Origin: Calcarisporiella thermophila CBS 279.70
Lineage: Eukaryota > Calcarisporiellomycota
DNA: 46,269 nucleotides
Assembly (NCBI RefSeq): GCF_041956535.1
Contig: NW_027192239.1
Span: 1-46,269 of the forward strand
Direction: 5' to 3'
Under the pieces are notes generated by a model that saw only the letters and a list, made by a program, of their open reading frames with translations, was not told where the DNA came from and made no database searches. The stretch's first letter is position 1. The number at the start of each line of letters is the position of its first letter. A program made the translations under genes and the position numbers. Shown here piece by piece: positions 32,004 through 43,113 of this stretch.

Positions 32004-34515
32004 ATGCGGCTTTATTGCGTGATCAAGAATGCAAGCAGATTTTCAGAGTCTTTTTCACTTGAGATTGATGGATCGGATAGTGTTGAAATCTTCAGGGCGA
32101 AAATAATAGAGAAGAATCCCCGCCAATTAGGAAGCTTTGATTCTTCTGAGATAATTCTCTGGAAGATCGATTTGCCATTCGTAGATCTCCAGAGATTTCG
32201 TGACAACATAGAAAATTTAAGCAAACAACGGCTTTTACCACAAGACGAAATCTATAAATATTTTCCAGAAGAACCCAGTAGGAAATATGTACATGTGTTA
32301 GTTGAAGTCCCTCTCGGTATGCTTATTTTTTTTTTTTAATAAATTATATTGGTTTGGTTTGCTCCATTTCGCCTGATTCTCATTGCTTAATCCCTTTACT
32401 TTTGATTCTCTGTATATTATACTAATTAGTGGACATGCCAAAACCTACCAAACTTAAAATTCGTGAGGCTTTTCCGAACGGTATAAGTAATAATAATTTT
32501 ACTATTAACTTTTTGCTACTTATTTTGTCCTTTGAATAGGTTTACCATATGTACAACCAAAACCTTTACTCAATACAAGCGGATTACAATGGGAGTATCA
32601 ACCTGATCCAAGCTTACATGGCATATTGCGAGACGAGCTTATAAAACATTATCGAAATTTTTGTCTTGGTCGTATCGATAAAACTACCATGCCGCTTTAT
32701 CTCTTCCTCGCTGGAGCTGGCACCGGAAAATCGCGAAATGCTAATGAATTCCACAAGTCACTGGCTGTGTGTTTACCTGAAGAAGAATCGGAGCTGAGAT
32801 CAAGGATAGAAAACGCTTGGGTATTCCACGTAAGCTTTGAAAACGGCACTAGTTATGATCCAGTTGAAGAAAAATTTGCCTATCGTGCTATCGGTACACG
32901 TATGCTCTTGCAACTTCTTCCGGACAAGTTGTTAGCCGAAATTCTTACAGCATATGAAGCACCGGCTCCTGAAGAGGTAATTCGATTAGTTGCTACACAC
33001 ACGAGAATGAATTGGAGACAAGTCACTGTTATCCTGGCTGTTGACGCGCTGCACGCAATAATGTCAAACTATGATGAGGGGCTCGAAGAAGATTCCACTT
33101 TCTATAGGACTATGTCCAAAATTGCCGATCTTGGTGTCAATGGTATGTTTGCAATCCCATGCTGTACTGCTACAATACTTGGACCAATCAATAGTTTTTT
33201 AAGAACTTCACACCGACACCGTGTATACCTACCTGTCGCTACACTGACTCCACCTATTATTCGCCAAGGAGATACTATACACCAAGTATTTCAAATGAAC
33301 GACCATATTATTAAAATTCTTGTCGATGATTGTGGTGGTCATGGAAGAGCGCTTGAAGCACTTGAATGCGCATTAGAGGGTGTCGACATATCCGCAATTA
33401 ACATCGATGATTTGATGTATAGAGTAGTTAATATGATCAGAAATTATTACCAAGAAGCTCTTCAAATATCAGTTAGAAACATCAATGCCGTTGTTCGAGC
33501 TATATTAACTCGTCACCGTTTGCAGGCAGACGAATGCGTACCTGGTACAAATAAACTTCCAGAGGAATTAGCTCAACCAGGATTAATTCGTTATGAGGTG
33601 GAAGCCGGTGCTGACGATGGGTATCTCACTGCACCATACATATGGATTTGGGTATTGGCACGAATCAAACCCTCGAGCGCGGATCTAGTGCTACGAGACT
33701 GGAATTTTTGCACCTATGGAGAACTCAGGTCGAGAAGGGAACCAAGTTGTCCACCTGGCGCTCAATTTTGGCAGCATTTTGAACACTTCATAGCATCTTT
33801 TCGCTCACTTAAGTCACGAGTATTCAATGAAGGACAACTAGTAGATTTTTCTAAAGTTCATGTGGGAGCACGCATTAATGGCGATATACAATTTGTAAAT
33901 CACCGTTTGAGTTTAGTGCGGGCTAGCGGCTGGGAGAATACAAGTTCGGCCAACCATCCACCCGGTCAGTGGGAAGTTCCTTGTGAATGCTCCATAAAAA
34001 TTGATGTTAGGGGTTGCAAGCATATTATTCTTAATGGAACATCAGCTCCATACGGCGATTCGTTTTTGGGGTTAGACACCGAAGCTGAATGTCAAGGATT
34101 GAATGAGGTTCATCAGTATAAAAGATATAATAGGGCAACGCTAAGAACAACCGATTATTTGAGCGAACGAGCTAAAGCTGCGTCAGAAAGAGATTTTTTC
34201 CTGCTATATACCACTGCCCAAATTGAAGATCTTGAACTACCAGAACGCTCCGGAATTGTGGATGCAACCAATTGGCTTGATTATTTTGGGCCGTTTGCTG
34301 GTAGAGCACATTATTTTGCAGTCGTAGGTCCATTAGATATAAATACTGCAAACCATCGGGACCTTCTTGGAATAAGGGGGATTGGGCCAGCGTACGCAGA
34401 GCAAATTATCTCGAAGCGGCCGTTTGCAAACATAGCTGATGCAATGGAGAGAACCAAAATTCCAGAAAAAGTGTTAAAAAAATTCAAGTTTACTACATTA
34501 AATACTGAGACTTGA
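32004..34515 (+). CDS. Crinkler (CRN)-type protein with P-loop NTPase and C-terminal HhH domain
   Basis: Predicted 779-residue CRN protein. Exons 32004-32316, 32430-32480 (51 nt) and 32540-34515; introns 113 and 59 nt, both phase 1. Residues 1-105 are a ubiquitin-like CRN header (MRLYCVIKN start, then IILWKIDLP and YVHVLVEVPL); there is no signal peptide. A NTPase core follows: Walker A GAGTGKS at 180-186, likely Walker B VILAVD ending at D290, and the CRN-typical CGGHGRALEAL near 386-396. Residues about 721-770 form a ComEA-like helix-hairpin-helix (DINTANHRDLLGIRGIGPAYAEQI has the GIGP hairpin), a non-specific DNA-binding fold. CRNs act in host nuclei or in inter-organism conflict; a nuclear DNA-directed role is inference. 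The region about 400-700 is unassigned. Confidence 0.85.
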
Positions 34516-35096
34516 TTGAAGTTTTGAAATTTATATATAGTTATAAAATATAATACAATAACACGAATCTACAGTAATTATTACACTGATCGTCGAATTT
34601 TTAAAAGATATATTAATAGTTGCATATACTTCTGATACTCTGATTCTCCAATAATTGGAGAATAATTTCGAATAATTTAATTATTCGAAAAGTGCCACCG
34701 GGGATACATGGCTTACTCCATCAGGATCGCATAGTGACAACTTCTCTGGTCTCGAAGGCTATGGATTCGAAGAGAAGCATCTATCAAGATACTAGTTGTA
34801 AGAGCAGTTGCAGTGCTGGATTCATAATATGAAAGTGGCTTATTACATTCATGAACATGTGTTTACGCTAAACGAATAAATTCACTCTTTTGCCGAATGG
34901 CTAAAACCGCACCCACTCCCGGTTTTATATTATTAAAGAATGAAAAACAATGTGCCCATATAAAGAGATCAATTGTTTGATAAAACCAATCAAAGGGTGG
35001 CTTGATATTTTAAATCACGTCTACTTGGTATATAAACATTTCTTTTGACTCTCGATAAGGTGGTAATGAATATTAGCATCATCTTACAATAAATTC
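34516..35096. other. Intergenic region with two AT palindromes
   Basis: Just downstream of the Crinkler stop are two perfect-looking hairpins: TCTCC AATAATT GGAGA near 34645-34662, and a TTTCGAATAATT/AATTATTCGAAA palindrome near 34666-34690. They may be 3' UTR structures. At 34691-34793 a short + frame (SATGDTWLTP, then FSGLEGYGFEEKH) looks like an eroded exon. Confidence 0.4.
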
Positions 35097-35772
35097 ATGG
35101 ATCCTTCGAGTAATAACGCTACGCTCAGCTCTTTCTGCGCTTCTGTCAATTTCCTAACACAATGTCGTACTAAGAATATAGCACCGTTTCTGGTGAAGGA
35201 GGAGATCATCAAAGCATGTAGCTTGTCGGGATTGTGTGTCTACATTGGGTTCTGGATGGTATTACTTTCTCTCCTCTACATTTACAAAGCGATGCGGAAC
35301 AAGACTCGGAAAAACACACTTACAAGATTAATCAAGGTATTTACGAGCGTGCTTGTGGGAGTATGCTATTTCGCAAATCAATTTCAAGACTTTCTTTACT
35401 GTAATTTCATGAGCGATTACCCGTATTCTTCCAGCACCATTCTTGTCATTGCAGATTGCACTTTCTATTCCGCGCTAAATAGTCTTATCATCATCGATTC
35501 CTTGAAGTTGTACAATACACTCATGATGCAATCATCTTTTATTTCCTATTGGAGCAAATTCCAGTACTTTGTCCAAGACTAAATTAGATAACATTTTGGT
35601 ACCCTATGAAATCGTGAAAGAGGTATATGTAATTATGGGGCAATTCATTGTGATCTATTTCGCATATGCAATTGTAGAACCTTACATCATGGAATATATC
35701 AAGAGAACTCCATCGGCAACCATTAATATTCCGTCTGCAATAATGCACACTTCTGACGAGGAGGATGTGTAG
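35097..35772 (+). pseudogene. Multi-pass membrane protein gene with a one-base frameshift
   Basis: Unrecognised gene. Frame 35097-35582 (161 aa) has about four hydrophobic segments: CVYIGFWMVLLSLLYIY, IKVFTSVLVGVCYFA, STILVIADCTFYSAL and flanking. It stops in YFVQD. The frame one base on (35569-35772) continues without a gap into EVYVIMGQFIVIYFAYAIV and an acidic tail ending DEEDV. The switch falls in a CTTT run (35567-35570), so one extra T explains it; no intron fits. It resembles the receptor-like gene at 20.7-21.7 kb in style, but I cannot show homology. It may be a real lesion or an indel error. Confidence 0.5.
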
Positions 35773-36752
35773 AAAGCAAATGTAGACGTCCCCTTTCCGC
35801 CTTCCGCTAAAGTATTGGAATACTTAACGGAACAATGCGTGTAAAGTTGCCCTCGCTGATCCTTTTAACTTATTCAGGGAAATTTAAAAGAGAGAAAGCA
35901 TTGTATCAAGTGAAGTTGTTGTATTATTCGTTTAGAATAACTCTTAAGAGCTATTGTGCTGATCCGTTCGAATCCTTGACACTTGGGCTGAGTTATAATT
36001 GAAGAGGCTATATATTAATAAAATAAAACTATTTAAATTGATTGTATCTCTATCAATGTAGCATGGTGAGATAAATAGAAACAGAGTGGATAACAGTTAT
36101 ATGTAGTAAAGATGCAAATGCGAATTTAAAGTGCATAGTCATGAGCATCACGAATACTAGCCTTCACAAGTTCGGCCAATACCCTTTAGGCTTTGTGCCC
36201 AAGCTTCATTCACTGAATGATATCGGCTTTGTAACAGTATAATTAGGTTAGTCATAAAGTGCGCCGCCAGTAACGTGGATGTCTAAGACACCGTATACTC
36301 ATTATTTGGGACAAATTAAATTGAAAATTCATTCGTACAATTAAAAAAGATATATTCAAAACTTATCTCAACCAGCATGTCCTTAATTTGCCTTATGTTA
36401 TAGATATGAAAAATGCAGAAATACTTCACGCGATATTTTTTTTTACAATTTTGACCACTTTCCACAACATCAATTCTGATGAATTTATTTGCCCATATTC
36501 TTCTGTGACTACTTTACGTTTAACTCTATACAAAAGTAAGCAATTCGCCGATCAAGGCATATTATGGCCATTCTGATCAATTTTTTTCCATTCTACCATA
36601 ACATAGCTTCTCACTGTTCTATGCAGTGAATTCAACTAAAAGTCCCTAAATATTACTCCTTGTTTCTAGAATTACCTTGATTTAAGCACTATGCTCTGGC
36701 ACTCCTCTGCGTTGGTAATTATGTCTCTTACACCAGCTTGAAAGAAATTAAA
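35773..36752. other. Gene-poor spacer
   Basis: About 980 bp. The frame 36388-36576 (62 aa; from 36406 MKNAEILHAIFFFTIL) could be a tiny secreted peptide but is otherwise unremarkable. On the minus strand around 36120-36160 a few residues (LAELVKASIRDAHDYA) look coding-like, possibly a relic. Confidence 0.35.
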
Positions 36753-37234
36753 CTATATTCTCGCTGGAGAATCAGGTTCCTTCCAATCACCTTCAGTTGC
36801 TCTGTGTATAAATAAACGATGTAAAATTGCAGTAATCTTATATCGTTTCTTTTTACGAGGGGGCTTAACATATTGAATTTTAGATAGAGTTTCACTTCGT
36901 TGAATCGCTCGCTTCAAGACATTGACGGACACTTCTATCCCATAATCATCCTTAAAGCATTTTTGTACCTCAGCTGCATTGGCACACTTTCCAGACGATA
37001 TCAACCTGGCAGCTCTCCTCTCATTACTCTGGCTTAAAACACGAATATGATCAGTGGGCAAACTTTTAATGTTGTAGTTAGGCGTCTTATTTTCCCTGAT
37101 TATCTTGGTAACCGCTGTGTAGTGTATATTTAGAGCACTAGCAATTTGGCGAGAAGATTCTCCTGCTTTAGATCGCTGGACAACACTTGCACGGATCTCG
37201 TTAGAGAGGCGTTTTGTAGCGGGACGAACTATTC
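36753..37234 (-). pseudogene. Tc1/mariner-like transposase N-terminal relic
   Basis: Minus-strand frame of about 160 codons open from 37234 with no ATG at its start. Two helix-turn-helix blocks typical of Tc1 transposases are visible: RPATKRLSNEIRASVVQRS with ESSRQIASALNIHYTAVTKII, then NERRAARLISSGKCANAAEV with VSVNVLKRAI. It ends near DWKEPDSPARI, where the catalytic DDE core should begin, and no core is found. It is a truncated, inactive DNA transposon copy; terminal inverted repeats were not found. Confidence 0.6.
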
Positions 37235-37456
37235 AAGTCCTACCTAAACTTTCCTCAACTAATTCGTTCGATAGTAATATTTAATCTTATCTTTTTATCT
37301 TATTATTTTTATTATTTTTATTATTTTTATTATTTTATTTCTATTATTTTGCTTAGACCATTTATCTCCTGATCGCAGTTATTTATCGCCTGATTATTAT
37401 ATCATCCGATTATTTCTTCGATTATTTAATTCATTTGTTTTTGTTTATGGTTCCTC

Positions 37457-37484
37457 ACCAATTTGCTATACTATTATTATTAAG
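37457..37484 (+). repeat. 28-bp direct repeat, copy 1
   Basis: Begins ACCAATTTGCTATACTA and ends ATTATTAAG. An identical copy lies 80 bp on. This copy is also bracketed by CCTCACC (37453-37459) and GGTGAGG (37484-37490), so it can form a hairpin. Confidence 0.8.
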
Positions 37485-37536
37485 GTGAGGGCATCTAATG
37501 ATTTTTGGGATATTATTATTATTATTTTGATTAAAG

Positions 37537-37564
37537 ACCAATTTGCTATACTATTATTATTAAG
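37537..37564 (+). repeat. 28-bp direct repeat, copy 2
   Basis: Second copy of the unit, identical by eye to 37457-37484, without the flanking inverted heptamers. The pair may mark an excision or duplication scar next to the transposase relic. Confidence 0.8.
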
Positions 37565-38019
37565 TCTACCAAAAAGGACCGCTACACGTTTAATATCGGT
37601 CAACTAAATGATGAATATTGGCAATATTTAAACGTATACTTTAAAAATAAAACAGAAGATGAAATGCTAAGCAACGGTGGGAAAGAGCACAAAGAAGTTT
37701 AAAGAAATGCGGTCTATATTTCAAGAAAGCCACAAAGTACTTTTTCCAAATCGAAACCCATGTGTTTCAGTTTGCCATTTGGAGCTTCATACTATGACTT
37801 CGCACCTACTCGAGAAACTAAAATGGGAAATAATTATATGGGCTACCTACTGTATACTTTCCCATTCGTTAACCAATTGCTCTGATACTGCTTTAGCTTG
37901 GATATAGAGTAACTGATTTAATGGTAATTTGTTGATAGTATTTGAAATATACCGAATTCTTCGCAATTAACTTATCATATAGGCTAAGATATCTGTAGTT
38001 GCTGCGACAATATGCAATC

Positions 38020-38360
38020 GATAACTCCGTGTTCTTTTGAACATTGGCACGGAAGCAAAGTCAATCAGTCAAGAAGTTATGTCCCGTTCCTGCCTTTTAG
38101 TACAGCCAAGTACCGGCGTGTTCAACAATTTTCCAACAGAATACAGCGATAGGGAAGACTTCAGTGTCAATTCAGCTAGAATCGATCTCCATGATAGAAA
38201 CAATGCTCGTCATTCCTGTATCTAGATACGATATTATTATCGATTTTACAATATTAAGGAAATATGACTACTATATTGGAGGCAAAGGTAAGATTTTATA
38301 TTACAATGGGGAGGGAGTAGTAAGTGCGAGAATGTGTGAGAAATCAGGTTTGGTTATTTA
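38020..38360 (+). pseudogene. Retroelement aspartic-protease relic
   Basis: The frame at 38037 shows NIGTEAKSIS, like the retropepsin (D)TGAxxxxIS start but with the Asp position lost. After a frame change at about 38190, ETMLVIPVSRYDIIIDFTILRKYDYYI matches the second half of Ty3/gypsy proteases (RYDIIIG.DFLRKY). Coding-like residues continue to about 38360. No RT or LTR was found nearby. It appears to be a decayed fragment of an element different from the 26-31 kb one. Confidence 0.4.
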
Positions 38361-38564
38361 TTCGATTGAAAAAAGGGGGATACCACTAGGGCTGCCAGCA
38401 ACGCTAGGGCTGAAGGCGATTTTTCTGAAGTACACGAGCGGATCGGTTTTTTGCTCAAAAGATTTCCTTAGTATTTCACGAAAAACCCGGGTATAACCTG
38501 TCGTACGAATATCTTTCGACATATAAACTTCTCCTGAGAGCTACGATTGTTTCCAATCATTAAA

Positions 38565-38975
38565 CTAGTGTTCAATCATAACTAGTTTCAAATTTCCAAA
38601 GTGCAAAAGGTGGGAAATCGAAAGCAGGGTTTTTCTGTTATTCCAAGAAATGAAGTATAGAGTCTTTATATAAATTGAGTAACAGAAGATTTTATGAACA
38701 GGCCTCCAGCTTTTTTCATTCTGCCAAGCTACATCACAAATTCTAATAAAGTCATTGCCACTGCACTCTGTGTTAAAATGGAAATTACAACATCCACGTT
38801 GCACTCCTACCCAACACAAATTCCAAGTTTCCTAATGTTCTAAACCACTACAACCTGAAATATAGGTCGGCCCTTTATACTCCTTACCGGAACAACTCTG
38901 GGTTGTTATATTAGCTCCGCCCGAGCAACTCTTTATCATCAGGAATAAAACAACAATGATATATAAGAAGTTCAT
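38565..38975 (-). other. Candidate small Cys-rich secreted protein, structure unresolved
   Basis: From 38975 a 47-residue frame starts with a good signal peptide (MNFLYIIVVLFLMIKSCSG) and continues with TTQSCSG. There a GTAAGG donor (about 38885) fits, with a TTAG acceptor near 38832. Downstream, in a different phase, the frame 38819-38565 carries many cysteines (CWVGVQRGCCNFHFNTECSG, then RICDVAW). The obvious splice gives the wrong phase for the Cys-rich frame, so it is either broken or mis-read. Confidence 0.3.
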
Positions 38976-39469
38976 TGTTAATTTATGTCTTAATACTTTC
39001 GAGAGAATAAGATGGTTAGAAAATACTTGTAGTTAGCCGTGTCTATGTATATTTTCAGGGATCGATTTAAGACTCAGTGGACTATATAATGGAGGTTTCA
39101 GATGGTGTAAAATCTGGATAATTTCCTTTAACATCTGAAACTGTAATCTCTATTTCACGCTTATTTTGTTTAAGCAGTTAAAGGCACCATGAAACAATTG
39201 CAATGCTGCTACAAATGTAGCAACCCATCTTTACTAAAACCTTAACCCACTGGAGCCTAAGGACAATATCCGGTTGATTTGAATAGAAGCACATCCTTCC
39301 ATTTCCTCTTAAAATATCATTCGATTGTATTCTCACGCTTCAAGCACAAAAATATTCAGTTTTATTCTTACTCTTCTGGTTGTATATAACAATCAAATTT
39401 GTTGCTAGGATATTTTGAGATTGAAGAGAAAGGTAATAACTCCGCTTCTTATTCCAAAATGCAAAACGC
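38976..39469. other. Gene-poor spacer
   Basis: About 490 bp with no gene-like frame. It lies between the Cys-rich candidate and a dispersed repeat. Confidence 0.45.
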
Positions 39470-39622
39470 CCAAAATATATACCCAAAGAATTGTGATGTC
39501 AGCAAGTAATCACGAATATAAGAACTATCTAAAAAGTGACAAAATACGAAAAAAGCTAAGCCTCAAAACGATGGCTTGGCTCAGTCCCAAGTTGGGATTT
39601 TTTGCCAGGGGAGCTTAAAATT
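39470..39622 (+). repeat. Dispersed repeat, copy A
   Basis: About 150 bp. The most conserved part (39555-39620) holds GATGGCTTGGCTCAGTCCCA and TTTTTTGCCAGGGGAGCTTA. An inverted copy lies at 43385-43520 (about 80% identical by eye over the core) and a partial direct copy near 41162-41235. It is non-coding and probably a MITE- or LTR-derived family. Confidence 0.65.
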
Positions 39623-39749
39623 AGGCTGTTTATTTGCTTTAATAGCTTGTATAAACGTGTAAAATATTCATATCCAATTATATCAGAGTAATTTCTGTAT
39701 ATACAGTATATAGGATCCATTATGAGAAATTGCATAGTCAGTATTATTA

Positions 39750-39945
39750 TCAAGTTTCTTTCGCTTCCCAAGGCACCATCCTTGTACACTGCCTAGTACA
39801 ATCTATAGCTTCTCCATTACATGAATAGCATCTGGCGTAAGCACCTACGTCATCATTATCTCCTATCCAGCACTTACCGTTATATACACGCCACGTCTCT
39901 CCGCAGCAGTATACGCAGATAATAACTAGGAGTTTATTAATTATC
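39750..39945 (-). other. Cys-rich ORF, possible secreted-peptide exon
   Basis: Minus-strand frame of about 65 residues ending TGA at 39750, with no ATG in frame. A hydrophobic stretch (KLLVIICVYCC) is followed by GETWRVYNGKCW, a cysteine-spaced core (RCYSCNGEAIDCTRQCTR) and the end VPWEAKET. A perfect GTAAGT donor sits inside it (after YNG). Composition and the shared ETW..CW pattern suggest kinship with the Cys-rich frame at 38.6-38.8 kb. The first exon or start was not found. Confidence 0.35.
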
Positions 39946-41627
39946 TCAACGACCGAATTTAAATAGGAAACATTTAGATACTTATACTTATTCTACTACA
40001 ATCAAGTCATATATTCCAGGTTTTAGCTAATTTATTTGGGATACAAAAGTCTAATGACGTGTAAAAGTTCACAAGAAATAATTTAGGAAATATAAAATAA
40101 AGAGATTGAAACTTTAATCACAATGAATAACGAAGTAAAGCTCTAATGCATGATTAAATAAGTGTGTGTGCTATAAAATATGCAAGTGTAACTTGATATG
40201 AAAAGAGACGAAGGCTCAGTCGTATTACAATACTCGCCCGGCGGAAGATATAATTCTATAATCTCTAATTCTTCAACTTATGCTTCAATATGACTTTGTG
40301 TTGATTATGGATTTCTCAATCAACCAGTAAGAATAGAAGCCTTCAAGTTTACACTTAAATATACCCACCTTAGAGTTTTTTGGATTAAGGTTGGCTAAAT
40401 AGTTATTGCTGAGGCTTTCAAGCGTATAATATATGCATAAATGATTTTCGTATAAAAACCAACTAACCCTAAACTCAATTCTGCAATATGCTTATTTACT
40501 CAATTCAATATTCATAGCCCATAATGGCTTCTTTCTTATAATAATCAATGAGAAACATCAAACTAAGGTAGTTGGGTTTATATATGTCTTAAAACCGAGG
40601 GCACAGCATATTTATTTATATTTTTATTTTAATATAAATAGTAGCATATTTTAAACAAAAAGATAGTTACGCGTAATTATGAATATGCAAGATAATAGTA
40701 TGATTTAAAGCAAAAGCTTATGTAAGATACAGGGACGTAAACTTGGTCAAGATATCTACATTCCTTTATCAAGTGGCAAAATATCGATTCATTCCCCAAA
40801 AAGGAAGCATGAAGAGCAATGCCTTCCAAAAAGTATTCCCAAGTCAAATACAAATGGTCAAATAGATTTTCAATGAGCCAAGGATAAGTCAAAGTAAGAG
40901 AAATGACATTTTAAAATAATAGGTTATGTGCTATTTATCTTACTTCAATCTTCATAGATTGAGTCGTTGTAAGAGAAGCCTTAGTACTTTTACATATTCT
41001 ATTTTTAACTTGGCTATCATTGTATTATGAATATTGCCATATAATAATACAGCTTCAAAGGGTGTACACACTTTCAGTTAACTAGCATTTTGTTCAATCT
41101 GTTTAATATTTATGGTAGCATATTATTGTACTGTATCATGATGTTCTTTGGATATTGTATATCCAAAGAATATTGGTGCAGTAACAAAATATTAAGCAGT
41201 CACAAAATATAAGAACCATCTAAAACTTACAAATATAACACTCTGTAATCAATAACTAACTCAGAAGCGCGAAAAATTAAACGAGAATAACCTCCATAAG
41301 AGCTGAAAAACTAGCGATATTTGATTGGCTGAAGTATTTTTTAATCACAATAATCGAACGTGAACAACCCCAATTTTAAATGTTATAATTTTGGCCCATG
41401 TTTAACTTTTAATTTAATATACCTGATATCACCAGATAAAAGATAATTAAATAGTTCCCCTGTATAAACCAATATCGTTAGCCAAAATTAAAAATTTATG
41501 CTCCTTGATAATAATGGCGAATTTTTGGGGATAAAAAAAATGAGAAATAGAGTTGAGTACTACACTTCTTTTCTCGATCTTACCCCTTAGTTATTATAGA
41601 AAGTATTTATTTATCAATAAGTGTAAG
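39946..41627. other. Gene-poor AT-rich spacer
   Basis: About 1.7 kb upstream of the mannosyltransferase gene. The frame 40677-40892 (-) has no recognised domain. A partial dispersed-repeat copy sits at 41162-41235. Confidence 0.45.
41162..41235 (+). repeat. Dispersed repeat, partial copy C
   Basis: Shares ATCCAAAGAAT-like sequence and CAC.A.ATATAAGAAC.ATCTAAAA with copy A (39481-39551), same orientation. The conserved GATGGCTTGG core is absent. Confidence 0.45.
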
Positions 41628-43113
41628 ATGGTGAGTAAGAAGAGTCGGTTGAATCAGAAATATTTTGTCTTTTCCGTTGTGAATTTGGTTATTATCCTTT
41701 ATTTCTTCTTTTTCAAAATCAATATTCGGCCTGAAGTTTACTCAGACTCGGAGCATGTGCAAGCCGACAAAACGAATAAAATACGAGCTGCATTTGTGGT
41801 CCTAATACGCAATTCTGATGGTGATAAAATAATAAACTCAATTCAACAATTGGAAGCGACCTTCAATCATAAATACGGGTATCCATGGGTTTTCCTCAAT
41901 AATGAAGATTTCACCGAAGATTTCAAACAAAGGATCAATACCGCTACAAATATTACCGCGTATTATGGTAAGCACTCTAGTACTTAACTATTTAATGCCC
42001 CTATATATCAATTTATTTTATAATTTTTATAGGTGTTATTCCTAAGGAACACTGGAGTTATCCGTCTTGGATTGATGAGGAAAAGGCAAAACATGCACGA
42101 GAGTCAATGAAGAATGTAATATATGGCCAAAGTGAGTCGTATCGGCACATGTGCAGGTAGAGTTTGTAATTTCTTGTCTACAAAAGAATGTTGTAAACAT
42201 GATGTTATGTATGGTAATAGATTTGAATCAGGATTTTTTTATCAACATCCGCTGCTCCAAAATATTGACTATTACTGGCGAGTTGAACCTTGGACGAAGT
42301 ATTACTGTGAATTAGATTTTGACCCTTTCCGCTTCATGAGCGAAAATAACAAGAAATTTGGTAAAGAAAATATTTATTAACTTTTATTCAAGCTCTCGAA
42401 CTTTGTACTTATTTTCAAAAATTCTAATAGGTTTTACTATTACTCTACCCGAAATCCCTGAAACAATTCCCACCCTGTGGAAGACAGTTCGTGGATTCAT
42501 CGCTGAACATCGACATCTTATACCTGCTAACAACTCTTTTGACTTTGTGACCAACGATAACGGCCTTACTTACAATTACTGCCATTTCTGGTCTAATTTT
42601 GAGATTGGAGATATGCGATTTCTACGATCTAAGGAATATACAACATTCTTCGAGTATATGGACCTCGCAGGTGGATTTTTTTATGAAAGGTGGGGAGACG
42701 CGGTAATTCATTCAATAGCAGCTGCATTGTTCTTGAGGAAAGATGAAATTCACTTTTTCAATGAGATTGGTTACTTTCACCCCTCTATATTGTAAGTATT
42801 CACCCTCTTCCTCTCTTCCCCTAATCAAATCCTTTCGGTCTCCATTATATCATTGCTCTTTTCCATTGCTTCAGTTTTTCATTATTCATTAAGGCATTTT
42901 AACCGATACCTTTAATTTATCTCCACTTATTCTATAGGCACTGTCCGTCGAAAAAAGTCAATGCGAAATGTTCATGTGACTTAGCACAAAGCAATGGTAA
43001 ATAAAGCATATTATTATTTATGACTTCTATCTAACACCTTGGCGATTACTTTAGACATGTACGAATCCTCTTGTACGCATAAATGGCTTGATATAAATGG
43101 AATAACCTATTAG
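41628..43113 (+). CDS. Alpha-1,2-mannosyltransferase, Kre2/Mnt1 family (GT15)
   Basis: Golgi type II membrane enzyme adding alpha-1,2-mannose from GDP-mannose to O- and N-glycans of wall and secreted proteins. Exons: 41628-41967, 42033-42156, 42221-42360, 42431-42791, 42938-42996 and 43055-43113 (introns 65, 64, 70, 146, 58 nt), giving 360 residues. A cytosolic stub of about 12 residues precedes the TM anchor ([16 protein letters not shown]). The GT15 domain shows [60 protein letters not shown] and [13 protein letters not shown]. The end has paired cysteines ([19 protein letters not shown]). After RVEP it has Trp where Asp, Asn or Gly is usual. Start chosen just before the anchor. Confidence 0.94.

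Larger units (their letters stand above)
37235..38019. other. Gene-poor spacer with (ATT)n and direct repeats
   Basis: Contains TTATTTTTA-type simple repeats around 37300-37345 and ATT tracts at 37475-37530. The frame 37677-37907 has no recognised features. Confidence 0.4.
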
